Source: Diatrype stigma
Taxonomy: Eukaryota; Ascomycota; Sordariomycetes; Xylariales; Diatrypaceae
DNA length: 64,000 bases
Direction of reading: 5' to 3'
NCBI GenBank assembly: GCA_022225965.2
Contig: JAKJXP020000126.1
Coordinates: 1 to 64,000, forward strand
A model generated the notes under the pieces. That model was not told where the DNA came from, made no database searches, and saw only the letters and a list, made by a program, of their open reading frames with translations. A program made the translations under genes and the position numbers. Below are positions 48,154 through 59,180 of this stretch, piece after piece (positions within the stretch are counted from its first letter, which is position 1; the number at the start of each line of letters is the position of its first letter).

Positions 48154-48249
48154 CGTTAATTTGTTGATCCGTTAATACGTTAATTCATCGATTCGTTGAT
48201 TTTCCGATTTGTTGGTCCGTTAATCCGTCGATTTATTAATTCGTTAATT
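48154..48249. repeat. 8-bp tandem repeat inside the retroelement, about 12 degenerate units
   Basis: About twelve consecutive 8-mers of the form CGTTRATY (variants such as CATCGATT, TTCCGATT and TATTAATT) lie between LTR 1 and the gag frame. Unit length is kept throughout while bases vary, mostly by transitions. Confidence 0.8.
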
Positions 48250-48322
48250 TATTATTGATATGGTCGCCGATTTATGATTCGTTAATTATAAGGGTATTTG
48301 ATTGATTTTACCGACTTTACAA

Positions 48323-49840
48323 ACCTTAGCCATCCTGGATTATAATAAGACTGGTATTTTTGCCGAAGTATTGGCTAGGTTTTAAGGATTTACTGCCTAA
48401 ATTGCTGAATTTCTGGAAGCTATAAACGAGCTCGAACGAAATTTTAACCATCCTGATATCGCTATATTTCGATTATCCGTTATTATCATGTCTTTTATTT
48501 CTTCGACTTTCGAAGGGTTGCCGGAAAAGTCGCCTTAGGAATATTTGGACGATATAGCGATTTATATTAAGAAAACCTTTCCTACGGCCGCTGATAACCC
48601 TAATTTGGTTAAAATGAGATTAATTTTTCGATTGGATCTAAAAATGGATGCCCGCAAATGATATTTCCAGATTTCCGAAAAGCGTCGATTAAACTGGATT
48701 TGGATAAAAAACAGCTTCATTTAAAGATTTCCGGTTAGAATCCGTATTAACGATTAAGATAACGCATCTCGAATCGATAATCTAGAACGGCTGCCGGGAA
48801 AGAAGTTATTTTATTATCTAAAGCGCGCCAACGAACTTGCGGAATAAGCGACTAATAAATAGCTTATTAAGTTAAAAAATCGTTTTTATAAGTATATATA
48901 TACTGATAGCAATAAGCGTAATTATTATTACCAAAACCGCGTTTTTAATCGATTGGCTGCCGAAAAGCTGGTTAATAAAAACCGCGAATTCGTTAAGACC
49001 TGCACCTATTACAACGTTAAAGATCTAATTATTAATATTATGTACCGTTCTAATCGAAAAAATAAATTCGTAGATGAAATTAATGCCTTAAAAGGTTTTA
49101 AGGGCCGTATGTTCAGTAAAAAGGTTATTTAGGAAATGGAATTGCTATTCCGCTAAATGCGTAAGTTTGGTAAATAATGGAATTTAGCAAATCCAGGCTT
49201 TATTATTCTTATTTCCGAAAATGGAAGATCTTAGTTTTTGTAACAATATGGTACTTAATAGTTTTAATAGCAGCAGCCGTTTTAATTTTTAAATGCATAA
49301 GCTTATCGCATTAAGCCATATATTACTTAATAAAAAAACGTTGCTAACAAATCGATCCTAGCGGTAAATGCTACTTATTCTCCGATAATGAATTATTTAA
49401 TTGGAACTAAAGGTTATTAAGATAATAGAATAAATGAATAAGGTATTTAAAATGCCTATAATAGATATGGGCAGGGTTCTTAAAATCCTTTAGCGGCCCT
49501 TATCTTATAGAATACTTTTCCTTAAAACGTCTTTCTTTAAAACGCCCCTATACCGATTTAAAATGGCGTTTAGAATGGCGTTAATGGCGGTGCCCAAAAT
49601 GGTAGTATTTAAAATGGTACACAAAATGATAATATCCAGAACGGCCCTTAAATAAATAATTAAAGAGCTGGTATTCGTTTATTTGGTAATGCAGGCTTAG
49701 AAAACCAATATGGTTAGGCTTTTGGAAATGGAAAGCGTTGCGGATCTTTCGAAAAGGGATATTATGTTTTTATATGCTTTAATTATGGTAATTAGGGTTA
49801 TTTTTCGACAGATTGCTTGGAACCATTCTAATCGAATGCC
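48323..49840 (+). pseudogene. gag pseudogene with CCHC zinc knuckle, RIP-inactivated
   Basis: One frame reads from 48323 through the zinc knuckle, interrupted by in-frame stops at 48383, 48398 and 48536 and many later ones, all TAA or TAG as expected from C-to-T change in Gln codons. The early part (an AEFLEAINELERNFNHPDI-type helical segment) resembles retroelement gag. The knuckle at 49775-49816 keeps the C-x2-x-x4-x-x4-C spacing, but its second Cys and its His are both Tyr codons (TAT), each explained by one RIP transition. No frameshift was found over 1.5 kb. Confidence 0.75.
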
Positions 49841-51322
49841 ATTAAAAACAAGATTCGTAAATACGTTAAACGCTTTAAGCTAATTCCGAATAAATTGAAA
49901 TACTAAAAGCGCCAAATCTAGGTAAAAACAAAACAGGTTATTAAGAAAGGTTTAAATAATACTGTTTAGTTCTTTCTTTACAAAGATATAATTGGTAATG
50001 GTACTTACGTTGCGGCTATGTCGTCGATTCCCGCTGCTGCCGGTTACCGATTTCCTAAGTCAAAGCCGAAGGTCTTTATTTCGGTAATAACAACCCCTAA
50101 CCCTTATCGTATGGATATTAATAATAATTCGAAGCCGGATCCGTTTATGGGTAATTCGAGACCTAGGCCCTTTGCTGGTCCGTTAGCTCTTCTTAAACGC
50201 CCGATCTCTTCCCTTTTTAAAGATCCATCGAATCGTCGGCCCATTGGGTTTAGATATAATCCTATAAATTCCATTCGCAAGGTTGCATTATTAGCCCTTC
50301 GAGATCGAAATCCGCTTTTAAGACCTGAGCTTCTTTTAGTTAAAGAATTGGAATAGCGACTAATCGATATGAAGAACCGGATGAAGAAAAAGTCGTTCCG
50401 TATTCGAAAGTTTGGTAATACGGTACTTATTAAGGCCTATAAGGATTATTCAAAGAGTCGTATTAACATTGGTGCGATTTTTAGATCCATTCCGTTTCCG
50501 AATATTACTTGGGGATAATTGCTGGATCGTTTTCCGACGTTAAAAGCTTAATTGGACAAAAAGATAGGCCTTTCCGTAAAAGACCGAAAGCCGAGATTAT
50601 CGAAGAAATTCCGACCTATTAACCCATAACCCTATTTTATATAGGTAAATTCTGCATAAGTAATGGCTACGATTAATTCTTTTCTTAAATTTACAAATCG
50701 AGCTAAAACCGATAATAATGCTATTTATTTGGGTTATATCGATAAAGAGGTAAATGATTAAGTGGTTCGTCGATGCCTAGTGGATTCCGGATTTTTATTT
50801 GAATTCGTTAATCCAGTTTTGGTTAAAAGATTAGGCCTTTAGCAGATTAAGCTATTCGAGAAATATGAATTAAAAATGGCTAATAATAATACAGTTCCGA
50901 TTATTCATTACGTTATTTTTTCATTTGTTATGGGAAATATTATAACGGTTATTCGAACGTTTATTATAAATATAAATAAGTCCTATGATATTCTTTTAAA
51001 AAAAGGATGGCTTTGACGAAACGTTGCCCTTATCGATTTTTATACGGAAAGCCTTATCTTGACTGGAATTAATAAACAGACCTATATCTTAACCATATAA
51101 AAAGCCCCCAATTCTGGTTTCATTTATGTGGAACAAAAAAAGAATTACCGAATACTGAACCGTTTACCGTTAAGAATCGTTTACGACGAAGAAGTCCTTT
51201 TTTTGGAAAATAAATCGGATTCGAATGTTTATAACAGTAACGATAAGGCTACCGAATGGAAAAGAGATGGCCGAGATTACCTGGAAGAAATAATCGATAT
51301 CGCTGAATTAATAGTCGTTTAA
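49841..51322 (+). pseudogene. retroelement aspartic protease region, RIP-inactivated
   Basis: It continues the gag frame without a shift. The protease catalytic triad DSG is coded at 50783-50791 in a RRCLVDSG context, followed by a hydrophobic FVNPVLVKRL segment as in retropepsin-like domains. Longer stop-free stretches at 50018-50356 and 51128-51322 are in the same frame. The coding frame fades out about 180 bases before LTR 2, leaving no room for reverse transcriptase or integrase. Confidence 0.7.
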
Positions 51323-51499
51323 ATTCGTAACGATCCCTTTTCACCTTTAAAAAAATAAGTAAGAGCCGGTTTCGGGGCCAGGCTTTCGAATGTATTCGAG
51401 GCCCCGATTATTCCAATATTGCTATACATACTTGTAGAAAACGCGTTACATTTAATTTAGCTCCAGTGGTAATTCCAACGGCACCAACGTCGTTAATCC

Positions 51500-51621
51500 T
51501 ATGGGGCGGTTACGTGGATTCCTTATTAGATAGATCTTCCTAGCTTTCATTCTAGCTATAGGGACTTAACTTAATATAATTTTTTTTCCTCTTAATTCCG
51601 GATCCCTATAGTGATTCTACA
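51500..51621. repeat. LTR 2 (middle)
   Basis: 122 bp, begins TATGGGGCGGTTACG and ends GTGATTCTACA. It lies directly after the gag-protease region and before a second, unrelated internal region. Confidence 0.9.
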
Positions 51622-53185
51622 TTTTCCTAAGTACATAAGAGAAGAACGGAAGTGGCTATGTAAAGCGCTTATTGTAAGATCTTTTATTTTATTAAAATTC
51701 CTGAGAAAATGGGATGCTTAATAACGCTAACGTTCGACCTTATTTCGAAAGACTATTAAGGCATTTACTAAACTTAATAAAATCTCGACTAAGCCCAAAA
51801 GGATATTAACTAAGGCTTTTAAAGCTCCCAAGAATATAACAGGAAATGGAGATTTTTTAGCTAATAAAACAACAGACGAAAAACAGATTAAAGAGATTAA
51901 TAACTATTGCGGATTCTTACTTATTAACCCTTTAATGAACGAACGTTCTTTTCTAAACCATGAAAATATTAAGAATCCATTACTTAAGACCCCGTTTAGC
52001 GACGACTTTATAAATCGAACTAATAATCGCCTAAATAACTTAATTAATCCATTGGCCTTTTAAGATATCGTTAATAAGGTTAATTAAATAATAACGAAAA
52101 AAGAAATAAGTAATTCGTTTCTGTCCCAAAAGAACCTTTTCTTTATTTTGAACCAATTAAATAATATTATGAATGAAATAGCAAAACGTTTATATAAAGT
52201 AAAAATGGTCGTTAGAAATTTCTAAGTTAAGCATAACCAATTGGCCGATTTTTATACATTACGAGCTGGACTTACTTATTTAAAAGAACCTATTAACGAG
52301 AAGGTTTTTTTTTAGCTGGCAGATATAACGACTTTTATTTTAAATTTAATTACGACCTTAACGATTATGGAAGCTTAACGGAACGAGATAACTAAACAAG
52401 TAACCAAAATAAAAACATTTATCGACGGCCTAACCATTATTGTCTAATTACGGACGGATAAAATGGAAATACTAAAGAATAAAAGAAATAAAAGCGAATT
52501 AATAATTCGAAAGATAATTAACGTTATAGAATTATTGCAAAGCCGTATAAATAAATTAACGTCGTCTTTCCATTTTATTTTGGAGATCCTTCGATGGATG
52601 TTATCAATTAAAACGACCATTAAGACCCTTTTTTTTAAAGCCTGCAACACCTTAATTTCGGGCGTTCGGAAATTCGTTAAAACAAGTCGTCGTTTAATAG
52701 GTACTATTAAGAATTATCGTTTTATACAAGGTATTCATAAAATTACGTCTCGGATGGCTTGCAATACATCGGATCGTATTATAACGATCTTTACGCTTAT
52801 CGGCATTAGCCTTTATAAATAGGGTTATTATACGTCGATTCACCGATAGTCTGGAAAGCTTGTATTAATAGCAATTCAATACCTTACTTATGCTAACGAT
52901 TTTTCTTCTTTCGTCGAGTTATTCCATTTATTCCTCACCTAGCCGGTTTTAGCTTCTGATTAAGACATTATTACTGCTTATTAATCGATATTTAACCTAT
53001 AAATTTTGGGTATCGTTTGCGCTAAATGGGTCTTCGTGGATTATATGGGCGATACATGGATTTGCGTTCTTTCTTTTCGTAAAGTCGTCTATTAATAAAT
53101 GGGATTCTGAAAGGTCGCTTTCCTTTTCTTTTCATTTATTAAGAATGCCGTCGCGGTAATCGGCTTTGGGGGCGATCTGGCCGTA
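51622..53185. other. second internal region of the retroelement island
   Basis: 1.56 kb, very AT-rich, with no recognisable retroviral domain. A stop-free stretch at 52463-52822 (+) encodes a Lys/Ile-rich, coiled-coil-like sequence that I do not recognise and that may be chance in AT-rich DNA. It is not a copy of the first internal region. Confidence 0.55.
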
Positions 53186-53307
53186 TATGGGGCGGTTACG
53201 TAGATTCCTTACTAGATAGATCTTCCTAGCTTTCATTTTAGCTATAGGGACTTAACTCAATACAATTTCTTTTCCCCTTAATTCCGGATCCCTACAGTGA
53301 TCCCATA
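53186..53307. repeat. LTR 3 (right)
   Basis: 122 bp, begins TATGGGGCGGTTACG and ends GTGATCCCATA. It is followed by GCGT, the same four bases that precede LTR 1. Confidence 0.9.
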
Positions 53308-53311
53308 GCGT

Positions 53312-53909
53312 CCCAACCGATAAATCATTACGTCAATTTGACGTTGAATCTGAGTGATACTGATACTACGTATCGAGGCTGTTTCCTTTCTGTTCTGCCT
53401 GCTCCTCCCTCCGCATTGGAACCATTTCCTGGAACCATTTCCAGCAACGCCAAGTGCCCAGCCGGAGTACAGACACATCTTTCGTTTACCGATTATACTT
53501 ACCTCCCTCCTTAATTGCTGGCTGGCTCGGCGCTTCGTATTCTTTGTTTCCCCGATCCATCGCTAATCAATCGCATTTCTCTTCCTTCCCAACCCGGTTT
53601 GCACGCGCGCTCAGGACAGACTCAACTACTGTCCACTAAAGCACGCCTCTCAACCTTAATCTTCATTATCAGCTCCCGTCCTGCTCATACCTCCCTAGCT
53701 TATCTCCTCAACTCCCTAAAGAGGTGGCGTAGCGGCTAGTCTCAGTCCTCAATCAGTCCTCGGGGTCCTTACGGTAGGTAGTATTTAGCCTACTGCAGCC
53801 ACCTGACGTTATTACATCATACAAACGACCTCCTCGATAAGCTACAACATCCAACATACGCGCGCAATAGATCCCCTTTCGAATATCCTCCATTATCTCC
53901 CACGCCAAG
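53312..53909. promoter_or_regulatory. 5' flank of the transporter gene, beside the retroelement
   Basis: GC content returns to normal immediately after LTR 3, so RIP does not appear to have leaked far. A perfect inverted repeat of the CRE-like core (ACGTCAA-T-TTGACGT, 53330-53344) lies about 570 bases upstream of the transporter ATG. The final 150 bases are pyrimidine-rich. Confidence 0.4.
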
Positions 53910-55782
53910 ATGGCTTGGACGACTTCGAATCCGACTTCGTTTCGCATTAATAATGCGTTCCAATCGGGTAATGCGTCCGCCGTGCCTTCGTTCGCCATGA
54001 TGGAAACCCACGATTCGCATCCGTCCTTCGGCCACCTTGTGACCCTCGTCTTCGAGGCTGTCATGGAGGTCGTATGTGTTAGTCTGCCTGGCTATATAAT
54101 TGCGAGGGCAGGGTATTTCGATGCCGACAAGCAGAAGTTCCTGGCAAACCTGAATGTCCAGTTATTTACTCCATGTCTAAGTGCGACTGCCCGTCACCCG
54201 GCTATCCCGATCCCGTTGCTGACGGATATATAGTTTTCACCAAGCTGGCTTCACAGCTCAACGCCGACAAGCTAATCGACCTCGCCGTCATCCCTATCAT
54301 CTTTGTCATACAAACCGCCGTGTCGTATTTTGTATCAATCGGTGTCTCCAAGGCCTTCCGCTTGGGCAAGCGCCCCGCTAACTTCGTGACGGCCATGGGT
54401 GTGTTTGGCAACTCGAATTCGCTCCCCATCTCCCTTGTCATTTCGCTATCTCAGACATTGAAAGGCCTACATTGGGACAGAATTCCGGGAGATAACGACG
54501 AGGAGGTTGGAGCACGTGGCATCCTGTACCTGTTGATTTTCCAGCAGCTTGGACAGTTGGTTAGATGGAGCTGGGGCTACCATGTCCTGTTGGCTCCGAA
54601 GAGCAAGTACCCGGAATACCAAAACGAAACTGTTGAGGAGGGCAGGTACCGGGATGATCCTACACTGGAACCCCTAGTTCCTGGCTTGGACGGCCACGAT
54701 GTCGACGAAGAGGAGGCCATCGATGGCTTTAGTGTCGCATCCGGAAGCTCGGATGGGTCGGATGTCTATGAGCCAGCCGGCCGAACGCCAATCGCCGGAA
54801 CATCGACTGCTTCCCCCGCCGAGTCCGATGACGAGGCTAACATACCTAAGAAACGATCCCTGAACAAGTACCGTATTACAGTTAATGGCGCGAACGATCA
54901 TGGCCACCTCCCTACCCCTCGTGGCGGTGAATCAGACGATATTCTGTCATTCCCGCGAATGAACGATCCCGACGAGTCCGATACTCCCGATGGCTTTCAA
55001 GGCCGGCTCGCTCGCGCCAAGCTTGGCCTCAAGCACACACTTACTTCCGCAAAGACAAAGACGGCCCAACGATCCGAGATAATATACCAAGGCCTACCGA
55101 GGCCAATCCAGACCGCGTTGGGAGGACTATGGCGTGCGTGGCTTCGTGTATACAACTTCCTTTGGGACTTCATGAACCCGCCCCTGTGGGCAATGCTCAT
55201 CGCCATCATCGTGGCGTCGGTGCCCGATCTCCAGCGGTTGTTCTTCGAAGAGGGCACCTTCGTCAACAACAGCGTGACCCGGGCGGTGTCCCAGAGCGCC
55301 GGTGTTGCCGTCCCGCTGATCCTGGTGGTGCTGGGCGCGAACCTGGCCAGGAACACGCAGCGACACGAGTCCCGTGATCCCGAGGAGGAGCAGATCGGCA
55401 AGCGGCTGCTGATTGCCTCGCTGGTCAGCCGCATGCTGCTGCCCACCCTCATCATGGCTCCCGTCCTGGCCCTCTTCGCCAAGTTCGTCCCCGTCAGCAT
55501 CCTAGACGACCCCATCTTCGTCATCGTCTGCTTCCTCCTCACCGGCGCCCCCAGCGCCCTGCAGCTCGCCCAGATCTGCCAGCTGAACGAGGTCTACGAG
55601 GGCGTCATGGCCAAGATCCTCTTCCAGAGTTACGTTATCTGGTAAGTCCCACCATTCGCTGGTGATGAACCAAACTCTACCTGATCTTGTTCAAACTTGC
55701 TAACGTTCGTAGGATTCTCCCATCTACTCTAATACTTGTGATGCTGGCCCTCGAAACCGTCGAGTGGGCACTACAATCATGA
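53910..55782 (+). CDS. auxin-efflux-carrier-family (PIN-like) membrane transporter
   Basis: This is an integral membrane protein of the AEC family; fungal members (yeast ECM3/YLR152C-like) are thought to sit in ER or plasma membrane, and the substrate is unknown. Exons by eye are 53910-54180, 54234-55641 and 55713-55782, giving about 582 residues; the intron 1 donor is a weak A|GTGCGA but the phase closes into PCLIFTKLASQL, a family block. Layout: N-terminal membrane bundle to about residue 230 with FGNSNSLPISLV, then a long acidic, Ser-rich cytosolic loop (about 250-400), then a C-terminal bundle (NPPLWAMLIAIIVASVP, PLILVVLGANLAR, LLTGAPSALQLAQICQLN, and the last helix in exon 3). It starts only 600 bases from the retroelement and appears intact. 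Confidence 0.87.
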
Positions 55783-56575
55783 GAAGTTGTGTCCTTTTCC
55801 ATCATAATCTTGGGGGTCTCGGTCTTGTTTTAATAATGATAACTCGGAGCGACATGCAAACACGGATTACAAAAAAGGAAATCATGGAAGAAAAACATGA
55901 AAAACTTAAAACGTTGCTTCTGGCTACAAATGCCGCGAGGCATTCGATGGGGAATCTTGTACATATAGATATGCATCGCTAGATTGGGTGCGCGCGTGTA
56001 TAACATGAATGTTCTATCTTAGTCTTCCCCCTGCCCCGCTTACCTCTCGCCTAAGATTTCATGACTTAGCGGGTGGCACATCTACATGCTTTACAGACAG
56101 GCTACGGTTCGGGTTTCGAGTAGAAGGGAACGATAGTTCGGTTCGGTTCGGCAGCGAAAATGGGTTTACCTAGGCGTTCAAAGTGCGCCGAGCGATTCGC
56201 GTTAGGGTTAGAGAAAAGCAAGATATGCATCATATAAGAACTCCAAATGTATATAGGGGGAATTGACCTTGTGCTCGTGCAGTAGTTTTGCGTCGAATGC
56301 TTATGCCTGCGAGTCAGTGTCATGGTGTCCGTAATGCCGAGGCGGGGGATGGTCGTTGAGGATAAAAAGGGGTCAATATTTCTTGCGCCGCTACCTACTC
56401 AGGATTTAACGACGAAGTGTACGAACAAATCTCTTTCAAAACAAGTGACCCATACCCTGCCCCCTATTCTAGTGTCGTTCATATAGAACACCTCAACCAC
56501 CCTTGGTCAATGATTTCATTTAGGGACAGCGACGGCAGCCCGTCTACCGCCTAAGCCCCATGTGAACAACAATCA
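55783..56575. other. intergenic, convergent 3' flanks
   Basis: Nothing recognisable lies between the transporter (+) and the membrane-protein gene (-). Confidence 0.5.
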
Positions 56576-57626
56576 CTAGAAGGCCACACCCCACACTATA
56601 GTGAGCAACCCCATGCAAAACATGGCCAGCACCGTCGCGTTCTGCAGGTCGCCAGCGTGGCCCCAGCCGAACAGCCACCCGAAGGCCACGGCGACGGACG
56701 GCGCCATTAACGCCGCGCTGTACACACCCACGCGCAGGAACGAGCGCTTCTCGCGCGCCACGAGGCCCCAGTACGTCTCCATCTTCTCGCGCGGGCCCCC
56801 GTCGCCTTCGACCACGCAGCGGTCCCGCTTCGGCATGCAATCCATGATCTCCTCCGGAATGTTGCTAAGGGGTTCACAGGTAATATGATGCAGCCAATGC
56901 GGAACGTACCACTTCGGACAACATGTCCGATCTGCATTTCTGCTGCTATTACCACCACAACTATTATTACTGGTACTAGTGTGGTAGCAAGAGCCTAAGA
57001 GATCCTCGAAAATGTGCTCCGAGAGTGGGGGTTCCAGCATCGGCCGTGGCTGGTAGAAATACTCGGTATCCTCCGCTGGGGGGAATGAGAACTCGGACCC
57101 AGGATCAAAGCGTCGGGGCGCGTAGCGTGTAATCTAATGGCCAGGAGGCGAGTTTGGCATATATCAGTAGGATGATCTACAACGGCAGAATCAGAAGGAA
57201 TCAAGGGGCTATTCAGTATAAAAACAAGGGCAGGGGTAGGGTCACCTTGACAAACTCGCAATACTTGAAGACATCAATGGAGAAAAAACACCGTAGACGG
57301 CCTCTAATGTCTTCGTAGGACTTTCGGAGTTTTTGGAAAAAGGCAGCGGCACTCAGCGTCCCAACATCAATCTGCTCGAGACGATACCTAGATGCCTTTG
57401 CGACAAAGTAAACAAAACGAGTGGAAGAATGAGTGTCTATCGTGGCTGCCGTATAGTTTCGCCCAGTACCGGAAAGGGTAATTGCAGTGTCTCTGGTATA
57501 CTGGCTTGTCGGACGATTCTCATCACTCCCCCCACCCCCTTGGGCATATGAGCTTGGGGACCGGGACCTTGCGCCGGAATAATGGAGAGGGATATAGGTC
57601 GGTGGGGGGTCACTCGCATGAGCCAT
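56576..57626 (-). CDS. unnamed ascomycete membrane protein with GDLQNA motif
   Basis: Exons by eye are 57626-57246 and 57133-56576 (intron 57134-57245), giving about 312 residues. The first ~60 residues are Ser/Pro/Gly-rich. A conserved-looking domain follows: YRLEQIDVGTLSAAAFFQKL, then RGRLRCFFSIDVFKYCEF. The C-terminus has two hydrophobic helices flanking GHAGDLQNATVLAM. I recall the FFxxLRxxYxxxRGxLRxxFS and GDLQNA patterns as widespread in uncharacterised ascomycete proteins; the function is unknown. The region between about residues 165 and 195 is Ser/Asn/Gly-rich and could contain an unrecognised intron. Codon use is ordinary in exon 1 and GC-rich at the 3' end. It lies head-to-tail with the next gene, 119 bases from that gene's stop. 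Confidence 0.62.
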
Positions 57627-57745
57627 AGGTGACCTTGTTATGCGCTGATTCAATAATAAACAGAGCTGTCTTCAGCGATTTTCCACGTGAATTCTCTTTC
57701 GAAGTTCATTCATTTCAGCTTTCCGCAGGACTAAATAGTCACTAA

Positions 57746-59180
57746 TTAGTTCTGTACGTAGGCGGGTATGGAAGTAATGTAGAAGTGGGCGACATGCTGC
57801 GTGTAGATAAAATAGGGACATTGGAAAATACATGAAGACACCATCCTAATGGTTAACATTAGGGCAGCATTAGTTGACTCCACGAGCTTAGTTAGCACTT
57901 CTACAGATATTGATGGAGGTTGTAATAAAGGAGAAGGGACTATATACACATTGTCTGAGGCTCTAAAAACCGAGGTTAATATCAAGACAAATATACTCAC
58001 ACATATCCAAGATACCTGTGCCTGTGGAGTAGTCTCATTGATTTGCATGGCGTCTCGAAACGGCCACCAATCCCATTGCGTTCCAGTTATTCGCTCTACT
58101 CGATTTTTTATTCGGTCAATTGTAGATATGGAGGTCTCGAAGTTTATATTGACACAGTTCGGTCGAGCGTGCTGTAAGTTCGTAAGAAATATCCGGAGAC
58201 GTTTTCTCTCATTGCTATGTGTGCCGAGTGAAGCCCCTCGTCTGGTGACTATCCGAGAAATATCTGAGAAGTCCAAGCGTGATAGGTCACAAGGTGAATG
58301 ACTTGTCTCCCTTGTCTGAGTGGTAGGTATAGCAGTGAATAAGGACAATCTCTCGGTATTCTCAGCAGTATTCGTGGTTTCAGAACCACCAGCGGTAGAA
58401 AGAGGTGTCTCAAGTCCACCCCCCGTAGGTATCGTTGATCGGCGTTCTGACGTTTGACTCTTTTCGAAGGCTCGATTCTTTTCCACATGGAGCAAGAGAG
58501 TAATATTCATAGAGACATACAAGCACAAAGCGAGTACCAAGCTGGCAATATTTGATGCGTAAATGGTTTCGTCTTGGCGACAATGTAAGAACGAGGGTAC
58601 CTCAGAAAATATCGTTCCCCTAGTATAAGGTTCAAGGTCAAAGCAATAAGGAGAGTAAATGTAGTAATGAAATAATAACATAGAAATTACATGGCAGGCA
58701 TTATTAATGATCAAGAATGCGAGCGCCTTATAGGATCGGAAGCCAAGGATGTCTACAATCTAGGTAATATATGAGCAGAGAGGTCTTCTATATTCGGTTT
58801 TGACAGCTTCGACAAGAGGGACATACCCATATACAAGACCATTTGATTATAAAAGACCAGGATATGGCAGTTGTGAGCAGGGTACAGACATCCACTATTG
58901 CATTGAGGTCGCCAGCCAGCAGCCCGCTTCTCCAGCTCATGAACAAATAAACGAGAAGCGATACAACAGGCAGTACAGGAACCATATTGAATCGGTGTGG
59001 GTTCTCAATATTCAGTTCGCTATAAGAGATAGCAGAATAATTTGGAGGTATTTGAGTAAAACTAGGAAGGGAGGGGTGGGGATTATTACCAGTAGCCATG
59101 TAGGTTGTATAGGCAAAGTGATTAAAGGTTACATTGCACATAGCCACGAGGACCAGGGCGCAGTACATTGTAGGCTGCAT
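57746..59180 (-). CDS. unnamed multi-pass membrane protein
   Basis: Exons by eye are 59180-58827 and 58759-57746 (intron 58760-58826), giving about 455 residues. I do not recognise a family. Hydrophobic spans are visible near the N-terminus (YCALVLVAM), at MVPVLPVVSLLVYLF, TLLTTAISWSFII, LAFLIINNACHVISML and IASLVLALCLYV. A cytosolic Ser/Thr-rich loop of about 140 residues follows, then two more C-terminal spans. The 5' end is unsure: an acceptor-like TTTCTAG just upstream keeps the frame open, so an upstream exon (toward 59349) is possible. A candidate 46-base intron near 57952-57997 would change the C-terminus. It lies upstream of the GDLQNA protein on the same strand; both are membrane proteins and may be functionally linked, but this is inference. 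Confidence 0.5.

Larger units (their letters stand above)
47275..53311. mobile_element. RIP-damaged LTR retrotransposon island with three LTRs
   Basis: Three 122-bp near-identical direct repeats at 47279-47400, 51500-51621 and 53186-53307 bound two different internal regions of 4.1 and 1.56 kb. The outer edges are flanked by GCGT on both sides (47275-47278, 53308-53311), consistent with a short target duplication. LTR ends read as TGT...ACA after allowing for RIP transitions. The interior is strongly AT-rich and full of TAA/TAG stops. The first internal region codes gag and an aspartic protease in one frame. I see no reverse transcriptase, RNase H or integrase motif anywhere between the outer LTRs. 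Confidence 0.88.

Noticed and set aside
48154..48249. CRISPR-like array
   Set aside because: The units are 8 bp with no spacers, in a eukaryotic retroelement. The 11-bp array at 11481 likewise has no spacers.
47279..53307. Mitochondrial DNA insertion (suggested by AT-richness)
   Set aside because: The region has three LTRs, a gag frame with zinc knuckle, a protease DSG and transition-type stops, and no mitochondrial gene is recognisable.
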